From: Hofstenia miamia
Taxonomy: Eukaryota > Xenacoelomorpha > Acoela
DNA: 64,000 nucleotides
Assembly: GCA_004352715.1 (NCBI GenBank)
Contig: SCFE01000001.1
Coordinates: forward strand, 172,620-236,619
Direction: 5' to 3'
Part shown: one piece after another, positions 1 through 12,810 of the stretch
Position numbering within the stretch: the first letter of the stretch is position 1
How the letters are laid out: each line of letters starts with the position of its first letter
Position numbers and translations under genes: made by a program
The notes under the pieces: model-generated
What the model saw: only the letters and a program-made list of their open reading frames with translations
Told to the model about the DNA's origin: nothing
Databases searched by the model: none

Positions 1-413
1 AATGCGATTTCGAATTCAAAATCAAATTTTTTAGAACCCTAATGTATATATATATATATNNNNNNNNNNNNNNNNNNNNNNNNNNNNNNNNNNNNNNNNN
101 NNNNNNNNNNNNNNNNNNNNNNNNNNNNNNNNNNNNNNNNNNNNNNNNNNNNNNNNNNNNNNNNNNNNNNNNNNNNNNNNNNNNNNNNNNNNNNNNNTAT
201 ATATATATATATATATATGTATATCCATTGAATGTACTAGGGAAATCCGATTTAGGGTGAACAGTTTGAGGCTTTTTTAAATGTCACTGTACAACTGACT
301 ATTTACTGAATAATACATAGTGTTTGATTCTTTTGAAATTACTACGAACTATTTTAATTGATTTATTGCTAGTTGCAACACTACAAGCAATCTAGTTAAC
401 CCTAAAATGCCCA
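1..413. repeat. (TA)n microsatellite around an assembly gap
   Basis: A TA dinucleotide array runs into a gap of unknown bases (60-197) and resumes at 198-222. The flanking sequence is AT-rich and noncoding. Nothing else is recognisable up to 413. Confidence 0.85.
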
Positions 414-711
414 TTGTAGCGTCATAGCACCAATTCGTATTTTCACCTTCTATTAGGAAATGTGGACATCCCATGTATGGATAGGCGGTTCTCTATCCAG
501 TGTTGTTTTCAGATTTGTGATATCTTTAGTACGTAGTGATTANATTGTAGCGTCATAGAACCAATTCGTATTTTCATCTTCTATTAGGAAATGTGGACAT
601 TCAAGGCCATCTTTAAATAAAGATGGCCTTGTGGACATCCCATGTATGGATAGGCGGTTCTCTATCCAGTGTTGTTTTCAGATTTGTGATATCTTTAGTA
701 CGTAGTGATTA
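414..711. repeat. Direct duplication joined by a single N
   Basis: The stretch 414-542 is repeated almost exactly at 544-711, and the two copies are separated by one N at 543. The copies differ by a few substitutions and by an extra 38 bp in the second copy: a 30-bp near-palindrome (601-630) flanked by two copies of GTGGACAT (593-600 and 631-638). A single N between near-identical copies suggests two unmerged alleles or contigs rather than a true tandem repeat. This is inference; the repeat itself is seen directly. Confidence 0.85.
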
Positions 712-3069
712 ATGAGCATTTAAAATACATGCAGTGAAACAAACTTAAATTGTAAAATATGCATGGGTTAAGTAGTGTTAATAGATCTATAAAACATTTA
801 ATATCACTTATTCCTTAAGAAGTTTGTTTTAGTGATTATATTTACAAAGAAATTGTTGATAAGTCTAGAGCTTCTCTATGTTCAAAAATGCTTCAATTTG
901 CAATTGAAATATTATTGAAGGGAAATTTTACATTTCATAATTTAAATTTTACATAATTTGTGTTTGTATCGCTTCTGCATTTTAAGCCAAGATTAAGCAA
1001 ATAATTTAATAGATAAAATACTAAACTTAAGTTTACATTGGAAACATGGGTTCCCCAGCGGATTGCAAAAAAGTAAGTTTCCCTCCTCCCCCCCTGTGAA
1101 TTTATATCATTTTAGCTGTAAATTTTTAACTGTGTAATGTATGCTGTAGTATTGCAACGATTATAATCTAGGAAAACCAATTTAGCGTCTCGTTGTAAGT
1201 AGTGAAAAGGTAACATTTACATAGATTTACTGTCTTTGCAACCCAAAGTAGACTCACATAAATGGAAAACCAAGCATACAATAACTAAATACTTTATAGA
1301 TACAAAAATTTCAAATTACCATGAACATTATTTTTCATGTAATAATTCAAAAATTACCAGCATTTGCTTATATATACATATACGTTTTCCAAACCACTAG
1401 AAGACTACTGAATTCTCTTGCTTGACAAAACAGGAATTATTGAGTTGTCATTTGGACTAATACTTCTTAATAAATAATTTCTGAGGCATCTTTTCTATTA
1501 CAACTTTATGAACAATTATATCTACTACTTCAATTTTAATCAAGTTAAGAATAAAATGGAATTATTTAATAATCACGTACTAATCAACTAATTGCATAAG
1601 TTCTAAGGAATTTAAAAAATTGATATAAGAACCTACGATTAAAAGTATTATTGATTCATGAAAATGCCACAATAACTCTTTTTCATTGAAGTTTTTCAAA
1701 GTTATCAAACCACAGCTGACATAGTTTTATTGCATGCAACCAAGGATTTGCATAAAGAATCTCTTGCATATAACTAAACTTATGGAGTTCGCTTTATGAC
1801 ATTTCATATTGTTCAAATAGCAGCTTAAATGTATATAGCTTTTAACTTACCAGCTTATTTCACTAAATAGCATCATTTACTTCTGAATTACCATGGTGCA
1901 AAAATTGAGGCAGCTAACCAATGACCAATGAAAAACATAAAGAAAAATATACTGCCATTACCAGCTATAAGCTGAACAAATTTAAATACCACACTGTTAA
2001 AATCTGAAATAGATATGGCATAATTTGTGTATGCAGGCATTCAAGATGCATATTAAGCATATTTTACTGTTGTATATTCATATTTACTTTCTAAATTGTT
2101 ATCACAGGAAATGCTAACATCTTAGAAATCTAAGTGTCATATTCTGCCTAAGATTTCATACATTACAGAAGTCAAATGTAAGTTTTCCTCTTAATAGTTG
2201 AATTTGTCTAGAGCTGTTAAACTTGAACTATTGTACTGAATTTGTTGCAGCATTAATGATTAAGATTTTTAGTTAAAAAGATTTTTATTTGCGTTTAAAG
2301 GTAGTAATAATAGTATCAAAGAGATTTTATTTTCAGAAAATATAGAAAACTGATTATATAGAACTTAACGATTAATGGGACAAGACCACAAAAAAACTGC
2401 AACCTTCTTAAACTCTGGTTCCATTTTTTCAAACATTATGGTACTAACAGTCTTTCAGCATCTTTCTTGTCAAAAAGATTGTCTACTGATTGATCATGAT
2501 TTCATTAGCGTGGGAATAATATTAGGGTTTCTGATCGCATGCTAGTCTATCATGGTTGTCAATGTTGACATATGCAGAATAATCGACATCATATTAAATG
2601 TTGAGCTATCCGCTAAGGATTACAAGAAGCAGAAACAGCAATGAAATCAGTTTTTTTAGCTGACAAAAATTGACATTCCCCTCGTATATGGATGAAATCT
2701 TATGTTTTTTATGTCTCTTAAACCTATCACTGCTGGAATTTTTAACTTTTAAAAATCAATCCTACTTATCGCCAAGCAGCAAAACTTGGCATTACTACAG
2801 CTTACATATAACTGAATAGCAGGAGAACAAGAAATTTTGATGTTCTCATGTTCTGAAGTGATAGGGGGTGCAGACGTCAAGAAATTGATTATACTAACAA
2901 AACATGAGAAAAAATGTGTTGCCATAAAAAAATCAATTGTAACCCAACTCATATGTAATATATTTAAACATACATTTATAGACCAGCCTATTGATTTCAA
3001 GGATATAATTAATATAAAATTGGTTTTATTGAATGAAATATTTCTGAAAAAATAAACACAAATTTATAC
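712..3069. other. Noncoding AT-rich stretch, no gene recognised
   Basis: No ORF with recognisable protein character occurs on either strand. The two ORFs of about 80 codons between 2749 and 3055 overlap on opposite strands and have no family features. The stretch is best read as intergenic or intronic DNA. Confidence 0.6.
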
Positions 3070-3790
3070 CGCTTTAAGACGTCTATAGTACGTTTAGGAA
3101 ACTATTAGAAAATATCAAGAACACGCTTAGAAATTACATCTATTTCAGGTGTAGAAGATCTGTTTGAAACGTTTAGAAATCATTTAGAAAACTCTTAAAA
3201 GATGTTTGAAAGTTGTCTAGAAGAGGTTTAGAAAACGGTATAGGAAACGTTTTGAAGACTTTTAGTAGACATTTAAAAGTTGTTCAAAATTGCTTAGAAA
3301 TGGTTTAGGAAGAAGTTTACTAAGCATTTACTCAAAATATCCTAGTTGGTATTAATTAACAATGCGCATTATAAATTTAAGATTTCTATTTTAAGAATAA
3401 TTTAATAAATTTTTAAATCATCGTCAAAAAATATACTGTCAAATTTTTTTAGATGTTTTCAAGCAATACTCACTTAATGCTGAACTTTGCATAAATTATT
3501 CTTATAATAANTAACTTAAATAATAATTGTCTAGAAAACTCTTTGAAATTGCCTAGAAATCTTGTAGAAATGATTTAAAAAACATTTCGTGCAGTTTAGA
3601 AAAAATTTAGAAGAAGTCTACAGGACCTTTAGAAGACATTTAGAAATCGTTTAGAAGACGTCTAGAAGACGTTTAGAAGACATGCATTAGAAAATACTTC
3701 CCAATATGATTGGTGCATTCACCAATGGGTTGGAAATGGTGTTATATATGCTTAGAAAACGTTTAGAAAATGTTTTACATTATTTAGTGA
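3070..3790. repeat. Degenerate GTTTAGAAGAC-type minisatellite
   Basis: Two blocks (about 3070-3320 and 3525-3790) consist of diverged copies of a short unit close to GTTTAGAAGAC or GTTTAGAAA, for example around 3640-3690. Spacing varies between roughly 10 and 25 bp. A more ordinary AT-rich segment and a single N (3511) separate the blocks. No coding character is seen. Confidence 0.75.
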
Positions 3791-5380
3791 ACGCTAGATG
3801 CCATAAGTTCTTCAACATATTTTTGATATGAGATGACCAGTAAAATGTACACGTAATTTCTATCCCAAGATCTTCACTTTTCAATTGTGTAGTTTGACCT
3901 TGGTGAGAGTAAAAAGGTCAAAGTCATTGATATTAAACGATATGTGTGACAACATGATTCAATTTTCAAATCAACGAAATTAATGATGTAGACATATGGT
4001 AACATGAGTTCAGTGGAATTTGTACAAATGATTAACCTTCGTGGATGAACTACAGTCTGACACCATAATTCAAATACTAAAATACGTCCAAACATGAGCA
4101 GTAGTTAGAAAATATAAACGACTTTGTTTATAAAGATAGAAGCGTAAAAAAATTGAAAAATAGATAAATTATGGGTATGACTAAAAAAGAGGGATAGAGA
4201 TGGACTGTACATCACTGCTAAAATATATAAACAAATTCTTTAAAAATCACTATAAGTGTTTACGTCCTTGAAAACGAGATCGAGACCGCATATTGCATAC
4301 CATAAATTAAATACTATATGTATCTTACTACCAAAATTGCAGTGCATTGCATAAAATATCCCCTAAAGAACCAAGTGCTGCCATCACTTTGCATAAGCTA
4401 AAATTCGACCAATTGGTTTTATGAATATTTCACGTACTTCATTGAAAAAATAAATGCCAAGTAAATATTTGCATACCATCAATTTTACATGTAGTTTATT
4501 GAGTTTCCAAAATTAAAATATTGATATTTAAAGTCGCTACTTGTAATACTTAACTCGTTGTAGAATCTCTAATTAATGTCATATAATTCCAATTTTTGTT
4601 GACTTAAGATATGAATGAATTAGGTAGGGTGCTACAAAACTTATATTACTATTTATTATTGATTAAAGTTAGTGCTATGTACAATAACTAGAAAAAGTGT
4701 ACAAAAGCTCACTATTAAGTACTAAATGTTTATTATTTCTTTTTCTTTTATATGTTTCCACATTCCTCACAAAAATTTATGGATTGCTGTTTATTGACAT
4801 TCTTACACATTATGCACAATACATGGACACATGCAGAGCATATTTGAATATTTTGCTAGTTTTTTGAATGGTAGTCTTAATCAAACCTCTAAATGTTAAA
4901 AAATTTTATATTCAATTGCGGTGAATATCCTACAATTTTGAAAATTGCATAGGTTTTCTTCAAGTGTCAATGTAAATAATCTTGAAACCAGACTCAGTTA
5001 CTTAAAATTTGAGGAAATTTTATTAAGTTGTATCGATAGGTAGGCCTGCAAAAAAAATTAAGATTAAAATTACTAATAAATTCACTGATTCAATCCAGAA
5101 ATGTAATATATGGTTTCAACAAGTCCAAGAGATATTTTATAGGTAATCAACATCTATAGCTTCTGAATTTACTCTTTCAAATCATAATTTTACTGATTCG
5201 AAACATTGGGAAAATCCCAAAAGGATATAAAATGGATATTGTTGTCAACCAAGTCCAATCAAAAGTACCTCATAAGTTGATGGAACCCTCAAATGAATAT
5301 GGGGAAACTGATGAATTACATTTTGTAGTTAATGCAAAATTGATTATCATTTTAGAAGTAGATGTGTGTATATATATATA
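3791..5380. other. Noncoding stretch, no gene recognised
   Basis: AT-rich sequence with only short random ORFs. I see no splice-linked coding exons, RNA genes or transposon ends before the TA array at 5369-5380, which is the target site of the following Tc1-like element. Confidence 0.55.
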
Positions 5381-6674
5381 CAGTAATGGCAAAAGTTTGG
5401 GAACACTTTCCAAATTTAGAATTTTTTGTATTTTACACTAAAAAACGCAACGTAGAAACAATATAAAAACACAATGTAGAAACAATATGATAACACCGTG
5501 TAAAAATTTAATAGTTAATCAGAAAAACTTACTAGTATTTTGTATGTCCGCCATTATTTTCCAAACACGCAGCAATGCGATTTGACATTGACTCGACCAG
5601 CTTTCTACAATAATCATCACTTAAATTTGCTACTTCATATCGTCCAGTGATGTGCATTGGCGCTTCCTCAGACATTTTTTGATGTGATTCCAGCAATTTT
5701 CTATGAAGTTGAGGTCTGGGGAGTTTCCCCGCCAGTTCTCAAACAGCTGAATTCTTGTGATGCAATCCACTGTTTCACAACTTTGGCGCTGTGGCAAGGA
5801 GTACAGATGTTCCGCAAAGCTGCATAAACATGGGAAATTTCTCCTGAATTATTTTTGGGTAGGACTTGGCTGTGACTGTCTCGTTGTGAGGAAAAAATGC
5901 AGACCAGCGCGTCCACTCGCAGTAACAGCACCCCAAATAATCACAGAAGGTGCTGAGCGGACAGTTTGTTGCGTGTAATGTGTGTTGAATCTTTGGTTTC
6001 TTGGTTGTCGAACGTGTGGCCGGTATGATGTAAACTGGCAAATCTTGGATTCGCCACTAAGCATTACTTGATGCCACATCTCAGGGGTGTAGTGTCTCGA
6101 ATGTTCTTTGAATAAAATCGGGGTTTGGCTGCCGGTTTTCACGATGGAAGGTCAAAGGTAGTATTCAATTGACGCCTAATGGTGCGTGTTGATACATTCT
6201 GCACTACCGCACCTAGATTTGCGTTGACTTCAGAAGATGAAGAGAATGGTTGATTGACGACGTAACGGTGAATGAGACGGTCACTCTGAGGGGTTGTCAC
6301 TTGTGGCCTTCCAGACCGCTTGCGAGGGGAAAATTTTGCAGTTGCTGATAGCGAGTGACACTTCTTGATACCCAAGATACTAACTAACAGCTATAGCGCG
6401 ATAATTGTACCCCTCCTCGTACAAGATCGGAATTTGAGCACTCTTTGTTGTTGAAATTTTTCTACCACGGACCATATTTCAAACTATAATGACAGTGCTT
6501 TTTCAGCGAAAGGTATTGTGTAAATCTAAAGTTGTGTTAATTTGATTGGCTAAATGACTCTGTTGTAAATTCTAAGAAAAAATTGGGAATTTCATAAATT
6601 TTACGAAGTTTACAGGAAATAGCATAAAACACGTTTTAGACACGTTATTGTTCCCAAAATTTTGGCCAGTACTG
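5381..6674 (-). mobile_element. Tc1-like DNA transposon with both inverted ends
   Basis: The element is 1,294 bp, the usual size for Tc1/mariner elements. The left end begins CAGTAATGGCAAAAGTTTGG; the right end, read on the minus strand, begins CAGTACTGGCCAAAATTTTG. Both are immediately flanked by TA, the family's duplicated target. The element lies inside a (TA)n run. It encodes a broken transposase on the minus strand (listed separately). The ends match imperfectly and the gene is broken, so this is an old inactive copy. Confidence 0.92.
5532..6475 (-). pseudogene. Tc1-like transposase, frameshifted
   Basis: Read on the minus strand, the gene starts at the ATG at 6473-6475 (MVRGRKIS...) and ends at a stop at 5532-5534 after the Tc1-type C-terminus LENNGGHTKY. 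Its span of about 315 codons fits a full-length Tc1 transposase. Recognisable pieces in order are an N-terminal helix-turn-helix region with RKRSGRPQVTTPQSDR, a 'LSGESKICQF' segment at the first catalytic region (family consensus has DESKF, so the Asp is lost), 'SVIIWGAVTASGRAGLHF', and 'CTPCHSAKVVKQWI' (consensus DNAPCH). The pieces lie in different frames with internal stops, so no functional enzyme is made. Family known; inactivity inferred from the visible lesions. Confidence 0.93.
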
Positions 6675-8834
6675 TATATATATACAAATTTCTCAATTTT
6701 CTTTTAATGTGATAGTAATTTAATAAATCTCAACTGAAGAGCTTCATAATCACGAAAATTCTTCACAAGCTCTATATGCCGTCATGCCAGAAATGTTAAG
6801 TTTGGGGCACATTTAATGATAGTAATAGTAATAGCATAGCAGGCAGAATTAAATAGGCGCCTTTCAAGATGCTGACGTCAATATAAATACAAACAACAAA
6901 GTGTTTAAAAATTGATTTCATTCATGATCAAAGGCCCAATATATTTATCGAGACGGTAGTGACACTACCTATTATTTACTTGATCACCGAACTCATACTA
7001 ACACAAAATCACCGATTACCTATAATCGTGAAATCAATGCTGAGCTTAAATAGTACTGAATATTCAAAGCAAGCATATCCGCACAATGATGTATTTTAAA
7101 AACGGCATATTATTCATTAAATAATCCTATATCAGCTGTGTTACTATTTAGTGAATTCTGATCACTGGACAAAGACTAGGTGCGTGTTGCACAGTAGAGA
7201 AGGACAGGGGACGCCAGAGCAATGATTTTCAATAGCGAGGTGATTACGCAAATTAAAAGTAATATCATCTATAAAAATTTATAAGTTTGCAGATAAAATA
7301 GGTTTTGTGTATTCTTGGTAATTAATCGTTTGCTGATATTTTGATAGTGTAATGTTATCGTAAAATATGCAAATTTCATGATTTTTAAGTTTCTAAAAAT
7401 ATATTTAATGAAAATTTATCACCAAGTGAAATAAATTCTTAAGAAATTAGGATTGAGGGTTTTTGTATTATTGCTTAGGGTAGAGTGAAGTTCAGTGATC
7501 AGAGCTAGTTGCAAAAAATGAGCTAACCCCTAACGTTATAGAGCTTCTTGATTGAGACTTGATTTCTTTTCCAAACTTTTATTAGAGATCATAACACTCT
7601 AATAATGACTTTATGTTTAGCATTATATCTCAACTGGGATATAGTCTTCCAAATATCATTGTTACTTTCAAAAAAGTATGCAATGTGCGCATGAAAATTA
7701 TATTTAGCAAGTAAAGTATAAATTCTTTTGAATTCCAATTATTCAAACCAATATTTAATAAATTTTAAAAGAATCTTAAAATTTTGCTATTTGAAGGGGC
7801 TGTAATCATATTGATGCCATCAAATTTCTGAATATTACAAAGGGATAATGCTTATATAAAGAATATTATATATGTTCAAAGTTTCGATTTATATCAAAAT
7901 TCAATCCTAGCCCTCACACTAACCCTAGTTAGATGAGAATAATTTAGGCATTAGGAGCTCCAAAAAATTGAATAAATAGCCATCATTTCCAATCACTAAT
8001 AGAATTTCTTTCAAAACAAAATTTCTAATGCTTTTGTTAAATATTTAAATAATTTTTTTGCAAATATTTAGTGCAAAATGTGTTTACTGTCAGTAACTAA
8101 TTGTTATATCTAGTGCAGAATTTCACTCAGTGTAAATAAATTACTACAGCGCATTAGAACGTGATAAGTAAGTAATCAATGTTTTCATTAATATGGCAAA
8201 TGATATTGGAAAAATATCAAAATCTACTAGCGAATATGTTGATCATACATTTTGGGGATGATAAAGTGACCACCATAATGCATTTGTGAAATATACATCA
8301 GAAATACAACACTTGGCCTGAGTTATTCCACAAAATTATTCAATACTAAAGCATTTCAACAAATTCAAGCTAAAAATTGAATAAAATTGAATTTTTTTGG
8401 ATAGCCAAGCTTAGGGGATTGAATTTATCATGTTCAATAATACTATTTAAATCTACAGTTCTTTGGTTCTTACTAAAGTATTTTCATTGGATTCTGTAAA
8501 TGCAAAATTTTTGATGAAATTTATAGCTACTCTAATTATATAGAAATCAGTTAAAATTTCAAAAAGACAGCATGTGTACACATTATAGTCACCTTAGATC
8601 ACTCTACTCAACAACACATTTAAATATTTATATGATCAAACTATCTATGGATAGTGTAATAATTTTCATTTATATTAAAGATCTGGTTAAGTGCTAAAGT
8701 TGAACCAAAAGTGATTACTCAGAACTATAATAACTCATAATATATAAGTTCAGATATCCAGATACATAATATAAATCGACTTCATTGAAATATTAGTAAA
8801 ATTACTAATTCAATTGTCATTTTCACCAAATCGA
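6675..8834. other. Noncoding stretch, no gene recognised
   Basis: AT-rich DNA without ORFs of note. A short degenerate CCCTAA-like string occurs near 7908-7930 (two CTAACCC-type units). I cannot assign any exon, RNA gene or transposon. Confidence 0.5.
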
Positions 8835-8854
8835 GATATATATATATATATATA

Positions 8855-8891
<37 letters not shown>

Positions 8892-9698
8892 GTTGGTGTC
8901 CTCTTAAATGTTTATATGTTTATATTTGAATTCCATTTGTGGAAGAACTTTTAACTCAACAATACTTTTGCCTTCTTATCTCTTATAATCACCAAACGAG
9001 TCTAAATTAAAGATCAGTGTTCCCGTTGATATTGGTTCGAATTGACATCAACTTGTTGATATCAAATCAATGGACTTGACTTGAACTGATATGAATATTC
9101 ATATTAATTGATTTCAATTAATATGAGTTGATTTAGAAATTTTGAAAATACATACTTCAAAGTTGTAAAATACAATGTGACCACTGCTTACTAGTTTTAA
9201 TGGTGATGACTCTAAAAGTAGTAGTAATATTTGTAAGCAAGTTTTGCACCAATCAAATCAGGTTGATCAAATGACTGGCTTATAATATATATATTGTTAA
9301 CAAGTGGTATAAATGGGGTGGGTTTCGCGCAAAATTTAAAGGTCTATTTGTTTAAAAATAGTTAGAGAATTGTTTTAAAAGGAGAACAATGCTGATTTCA
9401 TAAATCATAATTTTGTAGATTAAAAAGTGGAACAATTGTATTTTTCACCAAATCGAAGGTTGCGTATAAAATATGGTTATTAGCCTTAAGTAACTTAAAA
9501 TCGCATCGTTTTTGCTCCCTAAAAGCAAAAATATTGGCAAGAAAATAATACTTTATGATATCGAATATATGTTAGATGACTATAATTGAATCATTGTAAA
9601 TTTATCAACATGAAAAGGCCAATGAATTTCAGAATGAGGTTCGAACCTACATTATCAGCTAATAATTGTCTTACCATGTATTTTTATATTATTCATGC

Positions 9699-9733
<35 letters not shown>

Positions 9734-9982
9734 TAGCATCAACATAGCAAGCCAATAAGTTAGGCAAAAACATAGTGATAGCGTAGTATCTAGTCTCGTT
9801 GTGATACATCTCATGTGACTGCTTAGGCATAGAGTTTAAAGTAGTAAGCACTGGTAATAACATAGACTACTGCGAATACGAACTCCAGTAACACATAGGA
9901 ATACATGGCAATTAGTGCCGAAGCGAGACATCAAAGCTGCCATCTAGAATACGCGAATGTCTGGATCAGCTACACCCAAAAC
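8835..9982. repeat. (TA)n microsatellites and unassigned AT-rich DNA
   Basis: TA arrays lie at 8835-8885 and 9700-9731. Between them is AT-rich sequence with short palindromic strings around 9085-9125, for example ATGAATATTCAT. A more complex stretch (9880-9982) runs into a gap and may be the edge of an unassembled element. No gene is supported. Confidence 0.6.
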
Positions 9983-10922
9983 NNNNNNNNNNNNNNNNNN
10001 NNNNNNNNNNNNNNNNNNNNNNNNNNNNNNNNNNNNNNNNNNNNNNNNNNNNNNNNNNNNNNNNNNNNNNNNNNNNNNNNNNNNNNNNNNNNNNNNNNNN
10101 NNNNNNNNNNNNNNNNNNNNNNNNNNNNNNNNNNNNNNNNNNNNNNNNNNNNNNNNNNNNNNNNNNNNNNNNNNNNNNNNNNNNNNNNNNNNNNNNNNNN
10201 NNNNNNNNNNNNNNNNNNNNNNNNNNNNNNNNNNNNNNNNNNNNNNNNNNNNNNNNNNNNNNNNNNNNNNNNNNNNNNNNNNNNNNNNNNNNNNNNNNNN
10301 NNNNNNNNNNNNNNNNNNNNNNNNNNNNNNNNNNNNNNNNNNNNNNNNNNNNNNNNNNNNNNNNNNNNNNNNNNNNNNNNNNNNNNNNNNNNNNNNNNNN
10401 NNNNNNNNNNNNNNNNNNNNNNNNNNNNNNNNNNNNNNNNNNNNNNNNNNNNNNNNNNNNNNNNNNNNNNNNNNNNNNNNNNNNNNNNNNNNNNNNNNNN
10501 NNNNNNNNNNNNNNNNNNNNNNNNNNNNNNNNNNNNNNNNNNNNNNNNNNNNNNNNNNNNNNNNNNNNNNNNNNNNNNNNNNNNNNNNNNNNNNNNNNNN
10601 NNNNNNNNNNNNNNNNNNNNNNNNNNNNNNNNNNNNNNNNNNNNNNNNNNNNNNNNNNNNNNNNNNNNNNNNNNNNNNNNNNNNNNNNNNNNNNNNNNNN
10701 NNNNNNNNNNNNNNNNNNNNNNNNNNNNNNNNNNNNNNNNNNNNNNNNNNNNNNNNNNNNNNNNNNNNNNNNNNNNNNNNNNNNNNNNNNNNNNNNNNNN
10801 NNNNNNNNNNNNNNNNNNNNNNNNNNNNNNNNNNNNNNNNNNNNNNNNNNNNNNNNNNNNNNNNNNNNNNNNNNNNNNNNNNNNNNNNNNNNNNNNNNNN
10901 NNNNNNNNNNNNNNNNNNNNNN
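9983..10922. other. Assembly gap (940 N)
   Basis: Unknown bases. The long open frames that appear to cross this interval are artefacts of the N run. Confidence 0.99.
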
Positions 10923-11449
10923 CTAACCCAAACAATGCTCTCTTCGCCAGCTTTCACAATCATTTCATATTTTTTCATTGTGAATTAGAAGAAATAGTCT
11001 CCGTCAATCTTGGCTTTTTCTCATTAAATTTGCTAGGCCAGCCCATATTCATGCCAAATGAAAGTGCAGTTTTTTCATCTTTTGTTAGTGTTATATATAT
11101 ATATATATATATGACTTTTGAGTTATCTCCCCCCTTAACTAAAATAGTTGCAAAAATATGCTAGTTTTTCAATATATTAATTATAGAGCTAACCCAAACC
11201 TCTTCCCCAATCTTAACACTAACCCAAACCATAACATTAATATTAATAGTAACCTATGCCAATTCGCATCTTAGTCCTAACTCTAACCCAAAAATGCTCT
11301 CTTCGCCAGCTTTCACAATCATTTCATATTTTTTCATTGTGAATTAGAAGAAATAGTCTCCGTCAATCTTGGCTTTTTCTCATTAAATTTGCTAGGCCAG
11401 CCCATATTCATTCCAAATGAAAGTGCAGTTTTTTCATCTTTTGTTAGTG

Positions 11450-11481
<32 letters not shown>
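10923..11481. repeat. Duplicated repeat unit with CTAACC-like motifs
   Basis: About 170 bp at 10931-11100 recur nearly unchanged at 11295-11460, both ending in TA arrays (11092-11112 and 11451-11481). Between them, 11113-11280 contains degenerate CTAACCCAAACC strings. The part 11113-11200 is also found at 44626-44715, so it belongs to a dispersed repeat family. No coding sequence is seen. Confidence 0.8.
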
Positions 11482-11485
<4 letters not shown>

Positions 11486-11489
11486 GGTT

Positions 11490-12810
11490 TAGAATTTGTT
11501 CAACTGCGGCATATTTAATGTTGTATTTATATAAATAAAATTGAGATTCTATGATTTGAGTGAAAATATAAAAAATATATTTCGATTTTTATCTAAAGAT
11601 TCATTTTGTCTAAAGGCTCTTCTCGTAGCTTGCATGTAGGGGTGTATAATATTGTATTTCGCATTGCAGTGTTTATCAAAAAAATACATTATTTAAAGTT
11701 TTTCAGCTGTGAAATGAAATATTTAAGGTTGTTTATAAATAATAAAAATTTCAAAGAAATTATTTCTGAATGAATGGAAATTTTGTTTTATCTCTGCACC
11801 CCTTCCCCAGCCCAATAATTGGCAAAATTAGCAATACTTTATCAATACAATTATAAACCTAACCAAAGCGCCTACCTCAACCTTAATTCTAATACAAACC
11901 ATAACCCTAACCTAATTCAACCCACGCTTTGCAAACAATACCCCAAACATTATGTAGAATAAAAATCAAATTTATTATTAATATCAGCACGTTTCAATAT
12001 GACTTATAAAATAATTATGATATTCTACTGTTAATATCTTAATTAATGGTTCAACTACGCTGCTTTTGTTTGCTTACAAAGCAATTATACAATTTAGCAA
12101 TGTTTATCAATCTACACAGCGCTTTTTCGTTCATAATATTTCCTTTGTTNTAGAATTTGTTCAACTGCGGCATATTTAATGTTGTATTTATATAAATAAA
12201 ATTGAGATTCTATGATTTGAGTGAAAATATAAAAAATATATTTCGATTTTTATCTAAAGATTCATTTTGTCTAAAGGCTCTTCTCGTAGCTTGCATGTAG
12301 GGGTGTATAATATTGTATTTCGCATTGCAGTGTTTATCAAAAAAATACATTATTTAAAGTTTTTCAGCTGTGAAATGAAATATTTAAGGTTGTTTATAAA
12401 TAATAAAAATTTCAAAGAAATTATTTCTGAATGAATGGAAATTTTGTTTTATCTCTGCACCCCTTCCCCAGCCCAATAATTGGCAAAATTAGCAATACTT
12501 TATCAATACAATTATAAACCTAACCAAAGCGCCTACCTCAACCTTAATTCTAATACAAACCATAACCCTAACCTAATCCAACCCACACTTTGCAAACAAT
12601 ACCCCAAACATTATGTAGAATAAAAATCAAATTTATTATTAATATCAGCACGTTTCAATATGACTTATAAAATAATTATGATATTCTACTGTTAATATCT
12701 TAATTAATGGTTCAACTACGCGGCTTTTGTTTGCTTACAAAGCAATTATACAATTTAGCAATGTTTATCAATCTACACAGCGCTTTTTCGTTCATAATAT
12801 TTCCTTTGTT
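11490..12810. repeat. 660-bp unit present twice, joined by one N
   Basis: The segment 11490-12149 and the segment 12151-12810 are almost identical; I see only a handful of substitutions. A single N (12150) separates them. The unit contains degenerate CTAACC/CCATAACCC strings and no ORF. Either this is a true recent tandem duplication or, more likely given the N, an overlap between two contigs or alleles that was not collapsed. Confidence 0.9.

Noticed and set aside
2749-3055. Overlapping ORFs on both strands
   Set aside because: Mutually exclusive, no family resemblance, ordinary composition.
9905-11164. Long open frames across the N run on both strands
   Set aside because: They consist almost entirely of unknown bases. 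Only the short flanks are real and have no coding character. The same applies to the frames across the other gaps, except where flanking motifs were used independently.
11870-11925. Telomere-like (CCCTAA) array
   Set aside because: Only scattered degenerate CTAACC strings; they belong to the duplicated repeat unit, not a telomeric tract.
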